This document shows positions 44,366 to 54,647 of a DNA stretch of 64,000 nucleotides, in pieces. Source of the stretch: Branchiostoma belcheri (lineage: Eukaryota > Chordata > Leptocardii > Amphioxiformes > Branchiostomatidae); contig NW_017804120.1 of the NCBI RefSeq assembly GCF_001625305.1, forward strand, positions 355,553-419,552, written 5' to 3'. The stretch's first letter is position 1. Each line of letters opens with the position of its first letter. The notes under the pieces are model-generated. The model was not told the DNA's origin, searched no databases, and saw only the letters and a list, made by a program, of their open reading frames with translations. The position numbers and the translations under genes are program-made.

Positions 44366-44700
44366 TTTTGTACGATTTACAGTATGGTTGAAACTCTTGT
44401 TTGGAAATGGACGAATATTCTAGCCTCTACCAGGCACCGCGGATCGCTGGAAAACAGTAGAAATTGGCCGAAATAAAGGGATAGTATACCAGAGAAGATC
44501 CAGGGCCATAGAAGCTCCGATTTGCGACCCACGGAAATTGGAGCTTCTATGGCCCTGGATCTTCTCTGGTATACTATCCCTTTATTTCGGCCAATTTCTA
44601 CTATTTTTCCAGCGATCCGCGGTGCCTGGTAGAGGCTACGAAAATTCATGCGCGCACGGGTGTCATTCAGATAATCAAATCAACATAGGCTAACACGTAT
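44366..44700. mobile_element. Half of an AGGCCATG-family MITE with a nested foldback
   Basis: TGTACGATTTACAGTATGGT (44369) and TTCATGCGCGC...AATCAAATCAACAT (44644-44685) match 4618-4710 of the intact copy. The foldback at 44421-44638 splits them. The left half of the outer element is not visible. Confidence 0.75.
44421..44638. mobile_element. Foldback, TAGCCTCTACCAGGC family
   Basis: Long, nearly perfect arms (TAGCCTCTACCAGGCACCGC and complement) of about 95 bp surround a short loop. ACGA on both sides (44411, 44638) could be a remnant of the target duplication. Confidence 0.85.
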
Positions 44701-45140
44701 ACGCAGTTCCCAGTGTGCGGTATATCTCTGTATTATAAGCTATCTACAGAACGAAAACACAACTATGGGGTGCATATTATACAAATTTTTCACAATTAGC
44801 CTTGCATTTTTCCACCATAGAAACCCAGGCAGCTTGGCTAATTGTCCTCCTTAGAAACGCTATTGAAGAACTGCTGTTTGAATTCTAGATCGTATAATTA
44901 CGATGCTTCAGTAGCTGTTATAGGAACGTATAGTGGAAAATTAGGGCCTTTGATGCTTGCCATTTCGCCAAAGGGGAGACTTTAGTATGATTTACAGCCA
45001 ATAATTCTAGGAGAGTATCAAAAAGATGAAAGTGGAGAGGTAAGAGTCACGTTTTGTGACATTTTGGTTCTAGGCGTGTAATGATTAAATTTATTACGCC
45101 AAAAAAGCAGTTACTCAAGCAACTGGATATGATTTTGAAA

Positions 45141-45190
45141 ACGTCAGACGTTCCAGCTAGTATCCACTAGCTTTCGTCAGTGACTGAAAG
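45141..45190 (-). ncRNA. Hammerhead-ribozyme-like motif in a repeat
   Basis: The minus strand reads GTCA-CTGACGA, then a 7-bp stem AGCTAGT/ACTAGCT with loop GGAT, then GGAAC, GTC and TGAC. This has the order of a minimal type I hammerhead: CUGANGA box, stem II, GAAA box, one-pair stem III, GUC cleavage site and stem I closed by GTCA/TGAC. The GAAA box has GGAA, which may abolish activity. Minimal hammerheads of this kind are known in Penelope-like elements. The adjoining TTACTCAAGCAACTGG recurs at 48161. Activity is not shown. Confidence 0.4.
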
Positions 45191-45302
45191 ACCAGAGGAG
45201 AAATGCACGTTTATAAGCACTAACTATTGATTGATATGCAAATAAAGTGAAGACATATTTTTGGAAGTCGAAAAAGGAACAAAAGTCAGACAAGTCAAGA
45301 CA

Positions 45303-45351
45303 AGGAGCTTTCATACTAATTTGCATTATGCAAATTAGTCAGAAAGCTCCT
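45303..45351. promoter_or_regulatory. Dyad with two head-to-head octamers
   Basis: A near-perfect palindrome has AGGAGCTTTC at one end, its complement at the other, and ACTAATTTGCAT/ATGCAAATTAGT in the centre, so two ATGCAAAT octamers face each other. It lies about 0.86 kb upstream of the aminergic receptor start. It could be a POU-factor site or the core of a tiny foldback element. Confidence 0.4.
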
Positions 45352-45359
45352 GTTATACA

Positions 45360-46213
45360 GAACAGGAGCTTCGTTAAGTGTTGTCTGTCCTCGGGGCTGG
45401 GAGTGCCAAAATTCAAGTGCCGGAGAGATCCACCCGTAGCCCCCCTTCCCTGTTGAGAGTGGGGTTGTACATTCTTTCATATATTGCCTCTTTAACACCC
45501 CGTTCCCACCAGCGTGTTTCGCGGTCTAAGATATCCGTGGACTCGAGTTTGAAAGAGTGACCCTGGTTGTGTTGTAGGTGGTGGAAAATAGGTGAGGAGT
45601 AGCCGTTGGCACTAGGTCTGCAATGTTAAATTTATTATTGGACCGTTTTACAGGGTACAATATATTACAATGCAATCAATAAAATAATAATAGTCTATTG
45701 TTAGAAACTATGACTACAGAAATGTGCATTTTTGTTTGCTACAGTACATTCTCTCTTACGTAAAGAGCTGCATATATATTTTCCTAAGTTCGTAGATATG
45801 GAGTCGGGAGATGAAATGATAAAATTTGAAATGTCTGTTTTTGTTTTTAGCAAGGGTTTACTAGACTTACATGTGATCGTACTAGTGGCGTGACTTAAGA
45901 AGGCCTTTATAGATTGTGATGCTATTTGGTATGTGGGTAGATCTTAGGAAGACAAAGGTGGGCCTCCTGGTGGCTGACCTTGGTACTGCAGCAGAACGTA
46001 CGGTTTTTGTGTCTTTTAATTTCTCCTAGATATCCTACGGTCTTGAATTTTTTTGTGGAAGTTATTAATGGAGTTTTTTTTGTTTTTTTTTTCTCCTGCT
46101 GCAGGTATGTTGCAGTAAAAGTCGACATTTTTTAAAGATGTAATCATTTTGAAGGTCAAAAATCATCGACGTTTGCGTTTGCAGTCGTAAGAGCCACAGA
46201 ACGCTAACTGACA
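45360..46213. other. Upstream region of the aminergic receptor
   Basis: No coding frame is supported. A pyrimidine tract ending CTCCTGCTGCAG at 46104 is a strong splice-acceptor match about 110 bases before the start codon, so the transcript may have an intron in its 5' UTR. Confidence 0.4.
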
Positions 46214-47692
46214 ATGGGGCCTAACGATTCGCTGAATGTTTCTGGCGCCGATGACGTCATATCCGCCGCCGAAGACGTGTCGGCGGAATACACCACAGGT
46301 CAGATGATCACCATTGGCGTCATCGTTTCCATAGTGATGACCTTCATCGTCCTTGGCAGCACCCTCGTCATCATCCTGTACGTCCTCGGCAAACGAATAA
46401 AAAAACCGCGAAACGCTTTCATCGTGTCTTTGGCCGTTAGTGACGTCATGGTGGGAACGACCATCATGCCCTTCTCGCTGTCCAATGAGCTGCTCGGTTA
46501 CTGGGCGTTCGGGGAGACCCTGTGTGATGTCTGGCTGGCCTTTGACGTGATCGCGTGCACGGCGTCGATCTACAATCTCTGCGCGATCGCGCTGGATCGC
46601 TACTGGTCGGTCACCGACGCCAGCTACGTGCAGTACAAGAGTCGCGACCGGATAAAGTGTATGCTAGCCGCCGTGTGGGTCAGTGCGATAGTCGTGGGGC
46701 TGCCACCTCTGTTCGGATGGAAGGAGGAACATGATTGGGCACGCGAAGCCAAGCCGTTCTGCGAACTGAGAACCCTCCCCGAGTACGTCTTCTTCTCCGT
46801 CGCCCTCTCGTTCTGGGCGCCGCTATTGGTCATGACGGTTCTCTACTTCATGGTCCTCCGGGAGACCAAGAAGCGCTTCGCGGCCAGGCTGCAGCGCAGG
46901 AAGATCTCCGAGGAAGTCACGAGAAGATACGCGGTGAAACGCGCCCGCCGCTCGGCCGTATCCAGAGCCAAAGCCGCTGACATCGCCAGGAACAGGCGCA
47001 AATGTAACGCAATGGCACCAGGTACACCAAGGCCGATTCCGAAACGGAACCAGCGTGTTCTGGTCAAATGTTCCCCCGTGCAAGACGCTTTCTCTGTGAG
47101 TGAGCTTTCCGACTTCAACCTCGACATTTTGTACGAGGCAGAAGAGATCGAATCAAAGCCGAAAGCCCAGAGTAACACATTCAAAGTTGTGTCCCACGTT
47201 GTGAAAGGCAGCAGCAATGCAAACACATCACCAAGCGGTAAAACGAATCTGCATGACTGCGAAGGTATTCGCAATAAATTCTGCTCAGATGCACCCAAAA
47301 GCCCTGGCCTCAATGGTAATGATGAAAACAAGGTCTCGTCTATGACCAATAGCCTAGAGGAAGAACAAAACTCATGTGTCAAAGTTGGCTGTATGTCGAT
47401 GATTGGAAGACCCACTGCTCCTAACTTGAAACAGGAGACCCGTTTGAATATGGTTATTGGCTTGGTGATGGGTACGTTTGCCGCTTGCTGGCTGCCTTTC
47501 TTCGTGGTGTACCCTCTGTCAGTTGTGACCGAATCATTCGTTCCGGCCATACTCTTCAAATTCTGCTTCTGGCTAGGGTACTGCAACAGCGTTCTAAACC
47601 CCATCATTTACACGGCCTTCAATCAGGACTTCCGGGAAGCTTGTACGGAAGTCTACCGGAAATTCTGTCAGAGAAACCGCGAGGGGCGATGA
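46214..47692 (+). CDS. Aminergic-type G protein-coupled receptor (alpha2-adrenergic/octopamine-like), intronless
   Basis: The single frame has 492 residues and seven helices. Its marks are two N-terminal sequons (N4, N8), the TM2 aspartate (D77), the C104-C183 disulfide pair, the amine-binding aspartate D111 in WLAFDVIACTAS, and DRYWSV (D128-Y130). TM5 serines S195 and S199 fall at positions that bind catechol or phenol hydroxyls. They are followed by P203, then CWLPFF (425-430), NSVLNPIIY (458-466), and helix 8 with cysteines C477 and C485 for possible palmitoylation. The third intracellular loop is long (about 190 residues) with basic ends. TM7 FKFCFWLGYCNS closely follows the alpha2-adrenergic pattern. 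By family it would sit in the plasma membrane and couple to a G protein, perhaps Gi. One oddity is that the near-invariant TM1 asparagine is serine (S49 in LGSTLVI). The exact ligand cannot be read. Seven broken copies of its last segment follow. Confidence 0.93.
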   Translation: MGPNDSLNVSGADDVISAAEDVSAEYTTGQMITIGVIVSIVMTFIVLGSTLVIILYVLGKRIKKPRNAFIVSLAVSDVMVGTTIMPFSLSNELLGYWAFGETLCDVWLAFDVIACTASIYNLCAIALDRYWSVTDASYVQYKSRDRIKCMLAAVWVSAIVVGLPPLFGWKEEHDWAREAKPFCELRTLPEYVFFSVALSFWAPLLVMTVLYFMVLRETKKRFAARLQRRKISEEVTRRYAVKRARRSAVSRAKAADIARNRRKCNAMAPGTPRPIPKRNQRVLVKCSPVQDAFSVSELSDFNLDILYEAEEIESKPKAQSNTFKVVSHVVKGSSNANTSPSGKTNLHDCEGIRNKFCSDAPKSPGLNGNDENKVSSMTNSLEEEQNSCVKVGCMSMIGRPTAPNLKQETRLNMVIGLVMGTFAACWLPFFVVYPLSVVTESFVPAILFKFCFWLGYCNSVLNPIIYTAFNQDFREACTEVYRKFCQRNREGR

Positions 47693-47699
47693 TTTGTGA

Positions 47700-48900
47700 T
47701 TGGCCAAAATCAAACTTGATTAGAGGTAGTATACATCAGGGCACACCAACCATCAATCTAAAGATCATTCAAAGAGCCTTTACAAGACTTCCGGGAAGCT
47801 TGTTTGGAAGTTTACCAGAAATTCTGGTAGAGAACCCGCGAGGGGCGATGATTTCTTATTAGAGGGGCTAGAGCTAGGGCTCAACAACCGTCACTCAAAA
47901 GATCATTTACATACTCAGCCTTCAATCAAGACTTCCGGGAAGCTTGTACGGAAGTTTACCGGAAATTCTGTCAGAGAACCCGCGAGGGGCGATGATTTCT
48001 GATTGGCCAAAATCAAACTTGATTAATCTACATCAAGGCTCAACAACCGTCACTCAAAATATAATTTACACAGGCTTCAATCAAAACTTCCGGGAAGCTT
48101 GTTCGGAGGTCCGTCGATGAAGGTTAGACATCCAGGTAATACGATACGCCACAAAGCACTTACTCAAGCAACTGGTCGATGCTTTGAGATTGGCCAAAAT
48201 CAAACTTGATTAGAGGTCATCTACATCAGGGCTCACCAACCGTCAATCAAAATATCATTTACATACACGTCCTGCAATCAAGACTTCCTGGAAGCTTGTT
48301 CGGAAGTTTACCGGAAATTCTGTCAGAGAACCCGCGAGGGGCGTTGATTTGTGATTGGCCAAAAATCAAACTTAATTAGAGGTAATCTACATCAGGGCTC
48401 AACAACCGTCAATCAAAATATCATTTACATACACGGCCTTCAATCAGGACTTCCGGGAAGTTTGTTCGGAAGTCTACCGGAAATTCTGTCAGAGAACCCG
48501 CGAGGGATGATGATTTCTGATTGGCCAAAATCAAACTTAATTAGAGGTACTAGTAATCTACACCAGGCATCAACAACCGTCAATCAAAATATCGTTTACA
48601 TACACGGCCTGCAATCAGGACTTCCGGGAAGTTTGTTCGGAAGTCTACCGGAAATTCTGTCAGAGAACCCGCGAGGGATGATGATTTCTGATTGGCCAAA
48701 ATCAAACTTGATTAGAGGTAATCTACATCAGGGCTCAACAACTATCACTCAAAAGATCATTTACACAGGCTTCAATCAAGACTTCCGGGAAGCTTGTTTT
48801 GAAGTCTGCCGGAAATTCTGTCAGAGAACCCGCGAGGAGCAATGATTTCTGATTGGCCCAAATCAAATGTGATTAGAGGTAATCTACATCAGGGACATCA
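47700..48900 (+). repeat. Tandem array of seven degenerate copies of the receptor's 3' coding end
   Basis: The segment with ACTTCCGGGAAGC (47628-47640 in the gene) recurs near 47788, 47932, 48087, 48284, 48450, 48621 and 48782, at spacings of 144-197 bp. Each copy holds the helix-8 and tail codons (NQDFREAC, RKFCQR) plus the downstream ATTGGCCAAAATCAAACTTG. Most copies have a 4-base insertion that breaks the frame after IIY. Copies at 48066 and 48763 keep IYTGFNQ(D/N)FREAC in frame. The copy at 48087 is cut by a short insertion. Confidence 0.9.
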
Positions 48901-49124
48901 ATCATAATTCAATATGAGACGATGGGCGGTATAAACTACCTCAGGGTACATGTGACCCATTGCTGACGTTACGTGTCACCTAGGTGACCAATGCGGAAGG
49001 ACGAATTCAGGTCAGATTTCTGAGGAAGACTGCAGGACAGTCAAAATCAAAATTTTAGCTCAGTGTTTCGGAATGTGGAAGAAAGCAATGTGAAGAAATT
49101 TTAGCGTATCGCTATATATGTCAA

Positions 49125-49530
49125 TATATATACTTGATGTAGATTTGAAGGATTTTTATTGGCTGTTTTAGTCCAATATAAAAGGGACATACTTGATGTA
49201 GATTTGAAGGATTTTTTATTGGCTGTTTAGTCCAATATAAAAGGGACATACTTAATATAAGTTTTTAAATGATTTTGTATTGGTTGGTTTAGTCCAATAT
49301 AAAAGAGACATACTAGATGGAAGTTTTGAAGGATTTTTATTGGCTGTTTTAGTCCAATATAAAAGGGACATACTTGATGGAAGTTTTCAAGGATTTTTAT
49401 TGGCTGTTTAGTCCAATATAAAAGAGACATACTTGATGTAAGTTTTCAAGGATTTTTATTGGCTGTTTAGTCCAATATAAAAGAGACATACTTGATGTAA
49501 GTTGTAAAGGATTTTGTATCGGTTATTTTA
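49125..49530. repeat. Tandem array, about seven units of 58-60 bp
   Basis: TTTAGTCCAATATAAAAGGG, GACATACTTGATG and AAGGATTTTTATTGGCTG recur in order. The array follows the receptor tail array within 0.25 kb. Confidence 0.9.
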
Positions 49531-49951
49531 GTCCATGTTGGGTTAATTTGTGATTGTAATGTATGCACTTGGTGAATGCAATATGGGCGTGTTCTAGAAC
49601 TTACCTGTCTCAAGGTAGTATTAACTGTGATTTTGTGGTTTTAGATGCAAATTGGGCCCATTTTGGGCATTAATATGCATTGATAGTAAGTGTATTGTCA
49701 TTTTAATTGTTGAGGTGGTTGATTTGTACTTATAAATGATAATTTGTGAATTGTCTATGGAGTCAATAGTCAATTTGAAAATCATTTGTTAAATTATGTA
49801 ATTCAATAATTCAATCGATGTACTTTGAATTGTGAGCTGATCTAATGATGTTTTATTGACAAGTGGATAATGAAGTTAATAAATCGTTTATGTGACATAA
49901 ATATGAACCTTGTCCTGTTATTTGTATAAAAACAATTTTCATGCTTGCTTT

Positions 49952-49953
<2 letters not shown>
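49531..49953. other. Intergenic, AT-rich, no feature recognised
   Basis: No coding frame, inverted repeat or array is visible. Confidence 0.45.

Positions 49954-50000
<47 letters not shown>
49954..50000. repeat. (GT)n microsatellite
   Basis: About 22 GT dinucleotides. Confidence 0.95.
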
Positions 50001-50186
50001 CCGCGCGGTCATTTTGGTCACAGAGTCTGACCCTTAAAGTAAAAACGCATGGATATGTGAGTTGTGTATGGAGTGATTGGGTCTACATGTCTCGATGAAA
50101 TATTTTTAGATTACAGGAAAGCTTTCGAAAGAAAAACAAAGGGGCTTCAAGTTAGTATATAATGCAGATGTCTATTTATTATTATT

Positions 50187-50188
<2 letters not shown>

Positions 50189-50240
<52 letters not shown>
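50189..50240. repeat. (TG)n microsatellite
   Basis: About 25 TG dinucleotides preceded by ATTATTATTATT. Confidence 0.95.
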
Positions 50241-50241
<1 letters not shown>

Positions 50242-50734
50242 AAGGTCACATACATGTCGAGAAGGGTAGTGATGAGTGACCAGTGACCCAGTGTGCTTGA
50301 ATAAATGAAGACTATAGCCATAACCCAACCTACCCAAAGAAAATGCAAATAAAGAAATGAAGCCAAATAAAGAAATAACGATATAAGACTCCAGGTGTAA
50401 ACGTTCTATAACCACCAATAAGTTGCGGATTCACTACAAATTACCAAAATCGCGGCCTGTTATCCCTGTCTCGTATCAGTAGAGTATATCACTAATTTCA
50501 AATCCGATATTTAGGTGACTGTAAGACAGTATCAAATTGGACAGACAGTATCCATTTACCAGGCTGCAAGCAGTTACCATTTGCTTAAACAAACACTACA
50601 GAAAAAAAAGTCTAATAAAAATGCCTAAAACCAAAAATGAGCTGAAGCCCAAACCTTTCCTTGGCCTTTGGAGAGTGGTATATCAGCCCTTAAGGCATAT
50701 AGGGTGGTTTAACCCCTTGTACCTTGAACCTTGG

Positions 50735-51190
50735 TCACTTAACCCAGGCCAGGGTCGTGGGGGCACTGCATGGTGGAGTGTTGTGAGTTGTGACCATCTG
50801 CCGCCATCCCTCTCGGCTGTGAGCTAGGGTTAGGGTTTCAGCAGGGTTTTTTTCTGTCCATTCTTTGATGTTGTCGGCCCATTTTTTCTTCTGCCTTCCC
50901 CTTTTTCTTGCTCCTTTTACTGTTCCTTGAAGGATTGTTTTTGACAGTCCATTTGATCTCATTACATGTCCGTACCACTTACGTTTCCTTCTCTTCACAA
51001 CTGTCAGGGCCTTTCATACCGACAGTGCTGTATTAAACTGTTTATGATTTCTTCCTTTGTAACACGGTCCAGGTATGTTATCCCTAGAATTTTTCTAAGG
51101 CACCTCATTTCTACTGCATATATCCTTCTTTGGAGCTCAGAATTTAGTGTCCATGATTCACAGGAGTACAGAAACAGGTTTAACCCCTAC
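50735..51190 (-). mobile_element. LINE C-terminal fragment
   Basis: The minus strand reads WTLNSELQRRIYAVEMRCLR and KILGITYLDRVTKEEI (51160-51050), then RKWYGHVMRSNGLSKTILQG and GRQKKKWADNIKEWT (50980-50860). This is the usual post-catalytic end of many non-LTR elements (E.W.L.....R...EMR.LR...; WYGHV.R; G.R.R.....W.D.I..W). It is broken by a frameshift near 51000. Confidence 0.8.
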
Positions 51191-51883
51191 TGATCGGTAT
51201 ATATAACCCGCTTCTAGGCCTACTTAACTCGATAACCACCCGTCGTTATGTTAATAATCAAAAGGTCGTCACTAATTATCCCTAATATCTAATATTTTCC
51301 TTATGCCCAAAATCTTTTGATCCTTAAAATCATGACGTGAACAAGTATATTGGCCCTGGTAGGTGGTACTATATTATGTATATACATGCTTTGCTGTGTA
51401 ATATGCACGTGTCACTGGTTATTATATTGAAATATGGGTCATATTGTCTCCCATGTGTAGTCAAGGAGTATTACATAGATTCTTCTCATTTTGTATGATA
51501 TATTCTTAAAGTAATAGATATGTTACTTTAAAGTAACGTAGGATCTTATCCTGTGACTTTTGGCAATTGGATGCTCCGAACCCATAAGACTAGACTACTC
51601 TAAAACACCAGTCAACCACCAGAACCACATAAACCTCCCGTCCACACCTGAATGTTTGAAACATTTTGAAACATTCGGCTACCACAGCCGACCATAGCCT
51701 CCGTCGCAGACTTGTGAGGCTGCGGCGTTAATATATATTTTTCGGGGAGCGGCGCGAGTTATGCCGGGGAGAGACGGTTTCCCCACAAGTCTGCGAAGGG
51801 GACTAAGACGACCTTGCTCCCTACCTCCTCCTAACCATGGTTGGGTGAGTTCGACAGTGTTTGAGAGGCCATATTCGGGTTTG

Positions 51884-52066
51884 AGTAAAGAAACCCTTTT
51901 TACACAACCAAGTCTTTTATTCAGTCGAAGTTTCGATGACCGTCTGTCACCTTCCTCAGTGCAATGTGAACCAGTCAGAATTGCCCTGGGGAAGTTGACA
52001 GACGGTCACCAAAATTTCGGCTGAATGCAAAGACTTGGTTGTGTAAAAAGAGTCTCTTTACTCAGT
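51884..52066. mobile_element. Foldback element, TTTACACAACCAAGTCTTT arms
   Basis: Left arm GAGTAAAGAAACCCTTTTTA, continuing through ACACAACCAAGTC to GACCGTCTGTC, is mirrored by GACAGACGGTC to GACTTGGTTGTGTAAAAA and TTTACTC. The loop holds about 60 bp. Confidence 0.75.
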
Positions 52067-52223
52067 GTCTTACCGACCTGACGAAACTATTCACGCATAT
52101 TCGGCTATATGTTGTATCAGGATCTCGAGCTTTAGGCGACGGTATAACCCCGACAGAGCGGTATAACTCTACACGTCCACCACCTGCCTGCCTGATCTGA
52201 TATTTTATTGAAGACTCTTTATT

Positions 52224-52769
52224 ATATTTCAGTCCATACCATGGTATGGATGAAATATATTGTGTTCTCTCATGTTTCTCCTCCTCGTCCTTCTTCTCCT
52301 CCTCCTGCCAAACAGTCAAAGGGATTCAACTCCGCCATCATTCAGCCAAATGACTTGAAATTTGGCATGGAGGTAGAGTGGGCCAATACCCCCAGGCGTT
52401 TTTTTTCTTCATTTTTTTGATACATGCCTTTGAAAAATTTTATGAAGGTTTTTTGGGGGGCATTTTTTTGACAAAAAAACATACACCACTTGCAAATGAC
52501 TCATTTAGGGGACTTTAATGGCTGTTTCAGGCCAAAAAAGGGCCAAGAGTGCTGTACCCGTTCCACGTTCTATCTAAAGAATGGCCCGCTCCATCTGCCG
52601 TTGGCCATGGAACACGTGTTCCATTGAGGGTTACCTGGGGTCACATTGCACGTAAGTCGTGCGTAATGACCCACACATTCAATTTTATGTGCCTAAGATC
52701 ATTACTTCATCTACTATCATGGACTGAAATATGCTGTATTTGCTCCCAAGCAAATGTCGGCCTTTCTAG
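52224..52769 (+). mobile_element. Helentron/HINE-like element, ATATTTCAGTCCATACC family (546 bp)
   Basis: After ATT it opens with a hairpin of 17-bp arms (ATATTTCAGTCCATACC and GGTATGGATGAAATAT). A TTCTCCTCCTCCTGCC tract and ATTTGGCATGGAGGTAGAGT follow, as in the 60478 element. The arm recurs inverted as CATGGACTGAAATAT at 52719-52733, followed by the stem-loop ATTTGCTCCCAAGCAAAT and terminal CCTTTCTAG, then T. Confidence 0.82.
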
Positions 52770-53110
52770 TAGTAATTGATGTTTTCTATAACCACCTGCC
52801 GTTGTATTAAACATCAAAATGTCGCCTTTAATTCCCACGACTTACATCAAAAGGCAGCCCCCAGGCAACAATACTCCTAATTTTTCTTATTCAAAAACAT
52901 CCTTTGATCCACAAATTATGACGCGAGCAGTCATATTGGCTATGGAAGGTGGCATACTATAAATGGTTTGTTGTTCAATGTTTGTCATTAATGATATCAA
53001 TATTGAATTGAATTCAATATTTCATGCTTTAGCTCCTCACAAATTAAATTACGGCTGTCCCGGCCCTGTCATTAGCAATAGAGCGTGGATTTCGTATGCT
53101 TCATTTGGTA
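52770..53110. other. Intergenic, no feature recognised
   Basis: Short AT-rich stretch without supported coding or repeats. Confidence 0.45.
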
Positions 53111-53119
53111 CTGAATTGG

Positions 53120-53590
53120 TACTCTCCAAGCAGAGGTTTGGGTTTTGGGGGTATTTTTAGCGTGTTTTTAAGCTTTTTTATCGGGGTTTCTCTTTTGCAC
53201 TGACTTTTTTCCCCACCACATTCTGCCGGCACTTACCCCGGGGTGGGGCAAACCTATTCAAGAAACGTGACAGTGCTCCTCCCCGGGAACCATCAAATTA
53301 TCATTAGGGATATCCATTTTACTGTGGTGGATTATCACACATCCAGCCAGTCAGAAAGGCATTCATTCGGCCACACACCTCCTGCTGACTGTGCCTATTC
53401 ATGCGTCTGGTTCACACCTCCTTGCAGAACGACTGTAATGTGTGGAAGTGATTAGGTTTATAGCCCATTGAAGCTTTCGACTGCCGGCAGAGGTTTGGTT
53501 TGGTGGGGAAAAAAATAGTGCAAAAGAGAAACCCCGATAAAAAGCCGACAAACACGTTAAAAATACCCCCAAACCTCTGCTTGGAGAGTA
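53120..53590. mobile_element. Foldback element with 9-bp target duplication (MULE-like), copy 1
   Basis: The ends TACTCTCCAAGCAGAGGTTT and complement extend to arms of about 90 bp. CTGAATTGG flanks both sides exactly (53111-53119, 53591-53599). A 9-bp duplication with long inverted ends fits Mutator-like elements. Confidence 0.85.
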
Positions 53591-53674
53591 CTGAATTGGT
53601 AGTGATTGCGGATATTATGACATTATCATGTTTCTCTCCTAGAAACGTATGTTCTCTAAGTATATTTTGTTATA

Positions 53675-53915
53675 GCATTGAAAGGTCCATTGGCCTTAAC
53701 GTAAACAACTGGTACAAATCTTCTGTGCGATAGTTTAATGTTTATTGTAGCATCATATGATCGCTACTATACTCCAATATGATGCGTTACCTTGGTTAAA
53801 TGGTTTTAGCCTTGAAAGGTCCATTGGCCTTGACGTGAAACTTAAACATCTGGTACAAATCTTCTGTGCGATTTGTTCAATGTTCATTGTAGAATTTACA
53901 TCATACGATCAATAC
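53675..53915. repeat. Two-copy tandem repeat, about 135 bp
   Basis: TTGAAAGGTCCATTGGCCTT, CTGGTACAAATCTTCTGTGC and a following ATTGTAG..TCATA.GATC occur twice in order. Confidence 0.8.
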
Positions 53916-54125
53916 TATACAATCATGTACCAATATGGTGCATGCAATGGTGCAACAAGATTTTAAACCATAATTTTGCCATGAGCAAACGTTTGGCTGC
54001 AATAATGGACGGAGAATGTTGAATAAGATGGATCCTTGTCTACTCCCAACTCAGCGACGACCTTGGTTGGGGAATGGTCGTGGGAAGGTCCAAAATGTGT
54101 GGCAGGGGCTTTACGAATCGACTAA

Positions 54126-54647
54126 AGCTACGGTCACAACCCGCCGTACGTGCTTCTGCGTGCTGTCTACGTGCAAAAACGTGGGCAAACGTAGGGCATC
54201 CGTGCGTGGTGAGTACCGCCTCCGTACCTACGGATTTGGGAGCACGCAGACACGCCATAGAACTTTAAGTGCATGTAAAACTTTTTCTGCGTGCGGTCTG
54301 CGGATTCACCACCCGTGCGTGCGAGTACGAGCGACGCGCGTGCCCCGTACGTGCCGTGCGGAAGAAGCACGTGTGAGTACGGCCTCCTTACGGTAAAGTT
54401 GCAATCGCACAGAGATCGTACGTTGTAAGCACGTACAACTCACTTACCACTTGCGCAACGTACGATGCACGCAACCGCTCACGGCCAGACTTGGCGTGCA
54501 GACCCCACTCTTACACCTTGCGAAACCGTGAGAGTGACGTGCGTAGACGCCACTCCTTCCCCACGTTTTCAGAAAAAAACGTAGCAGACGTAGCCTCCCA
54601 AAAAACGTACGGACAAAAAGCACGCACGGCGGGTTGTGACCGAGGCT
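54126..54647. mobile_element. ACGT-rich MITE, copy 3 (inverted)
   Basis: The ends are GGTCACAACCCGCCGTACGT and GGCGGGTTGTGACCGAGGCT. The interior is the reverse complement of the 11982-12510 copy (TCTGCGTGCTGTCTACGTGC at its left). It is dense in CGTACG and ACGT. Confidence 0.85.

Noticed and set aside
46843..47607. A 254-codon minus-strand frame opposite the receptor
   Set aside because: It is the antisense shadow of the GC-rich receptor coding sequence.
48351..48845. A 164-codon frame with repeated GLQSGLPGSLFGSLPEIL
   Set aside because: It is the receptor-tail repeat read in a shifted frame. The homologous frame is the one matching helix 8.
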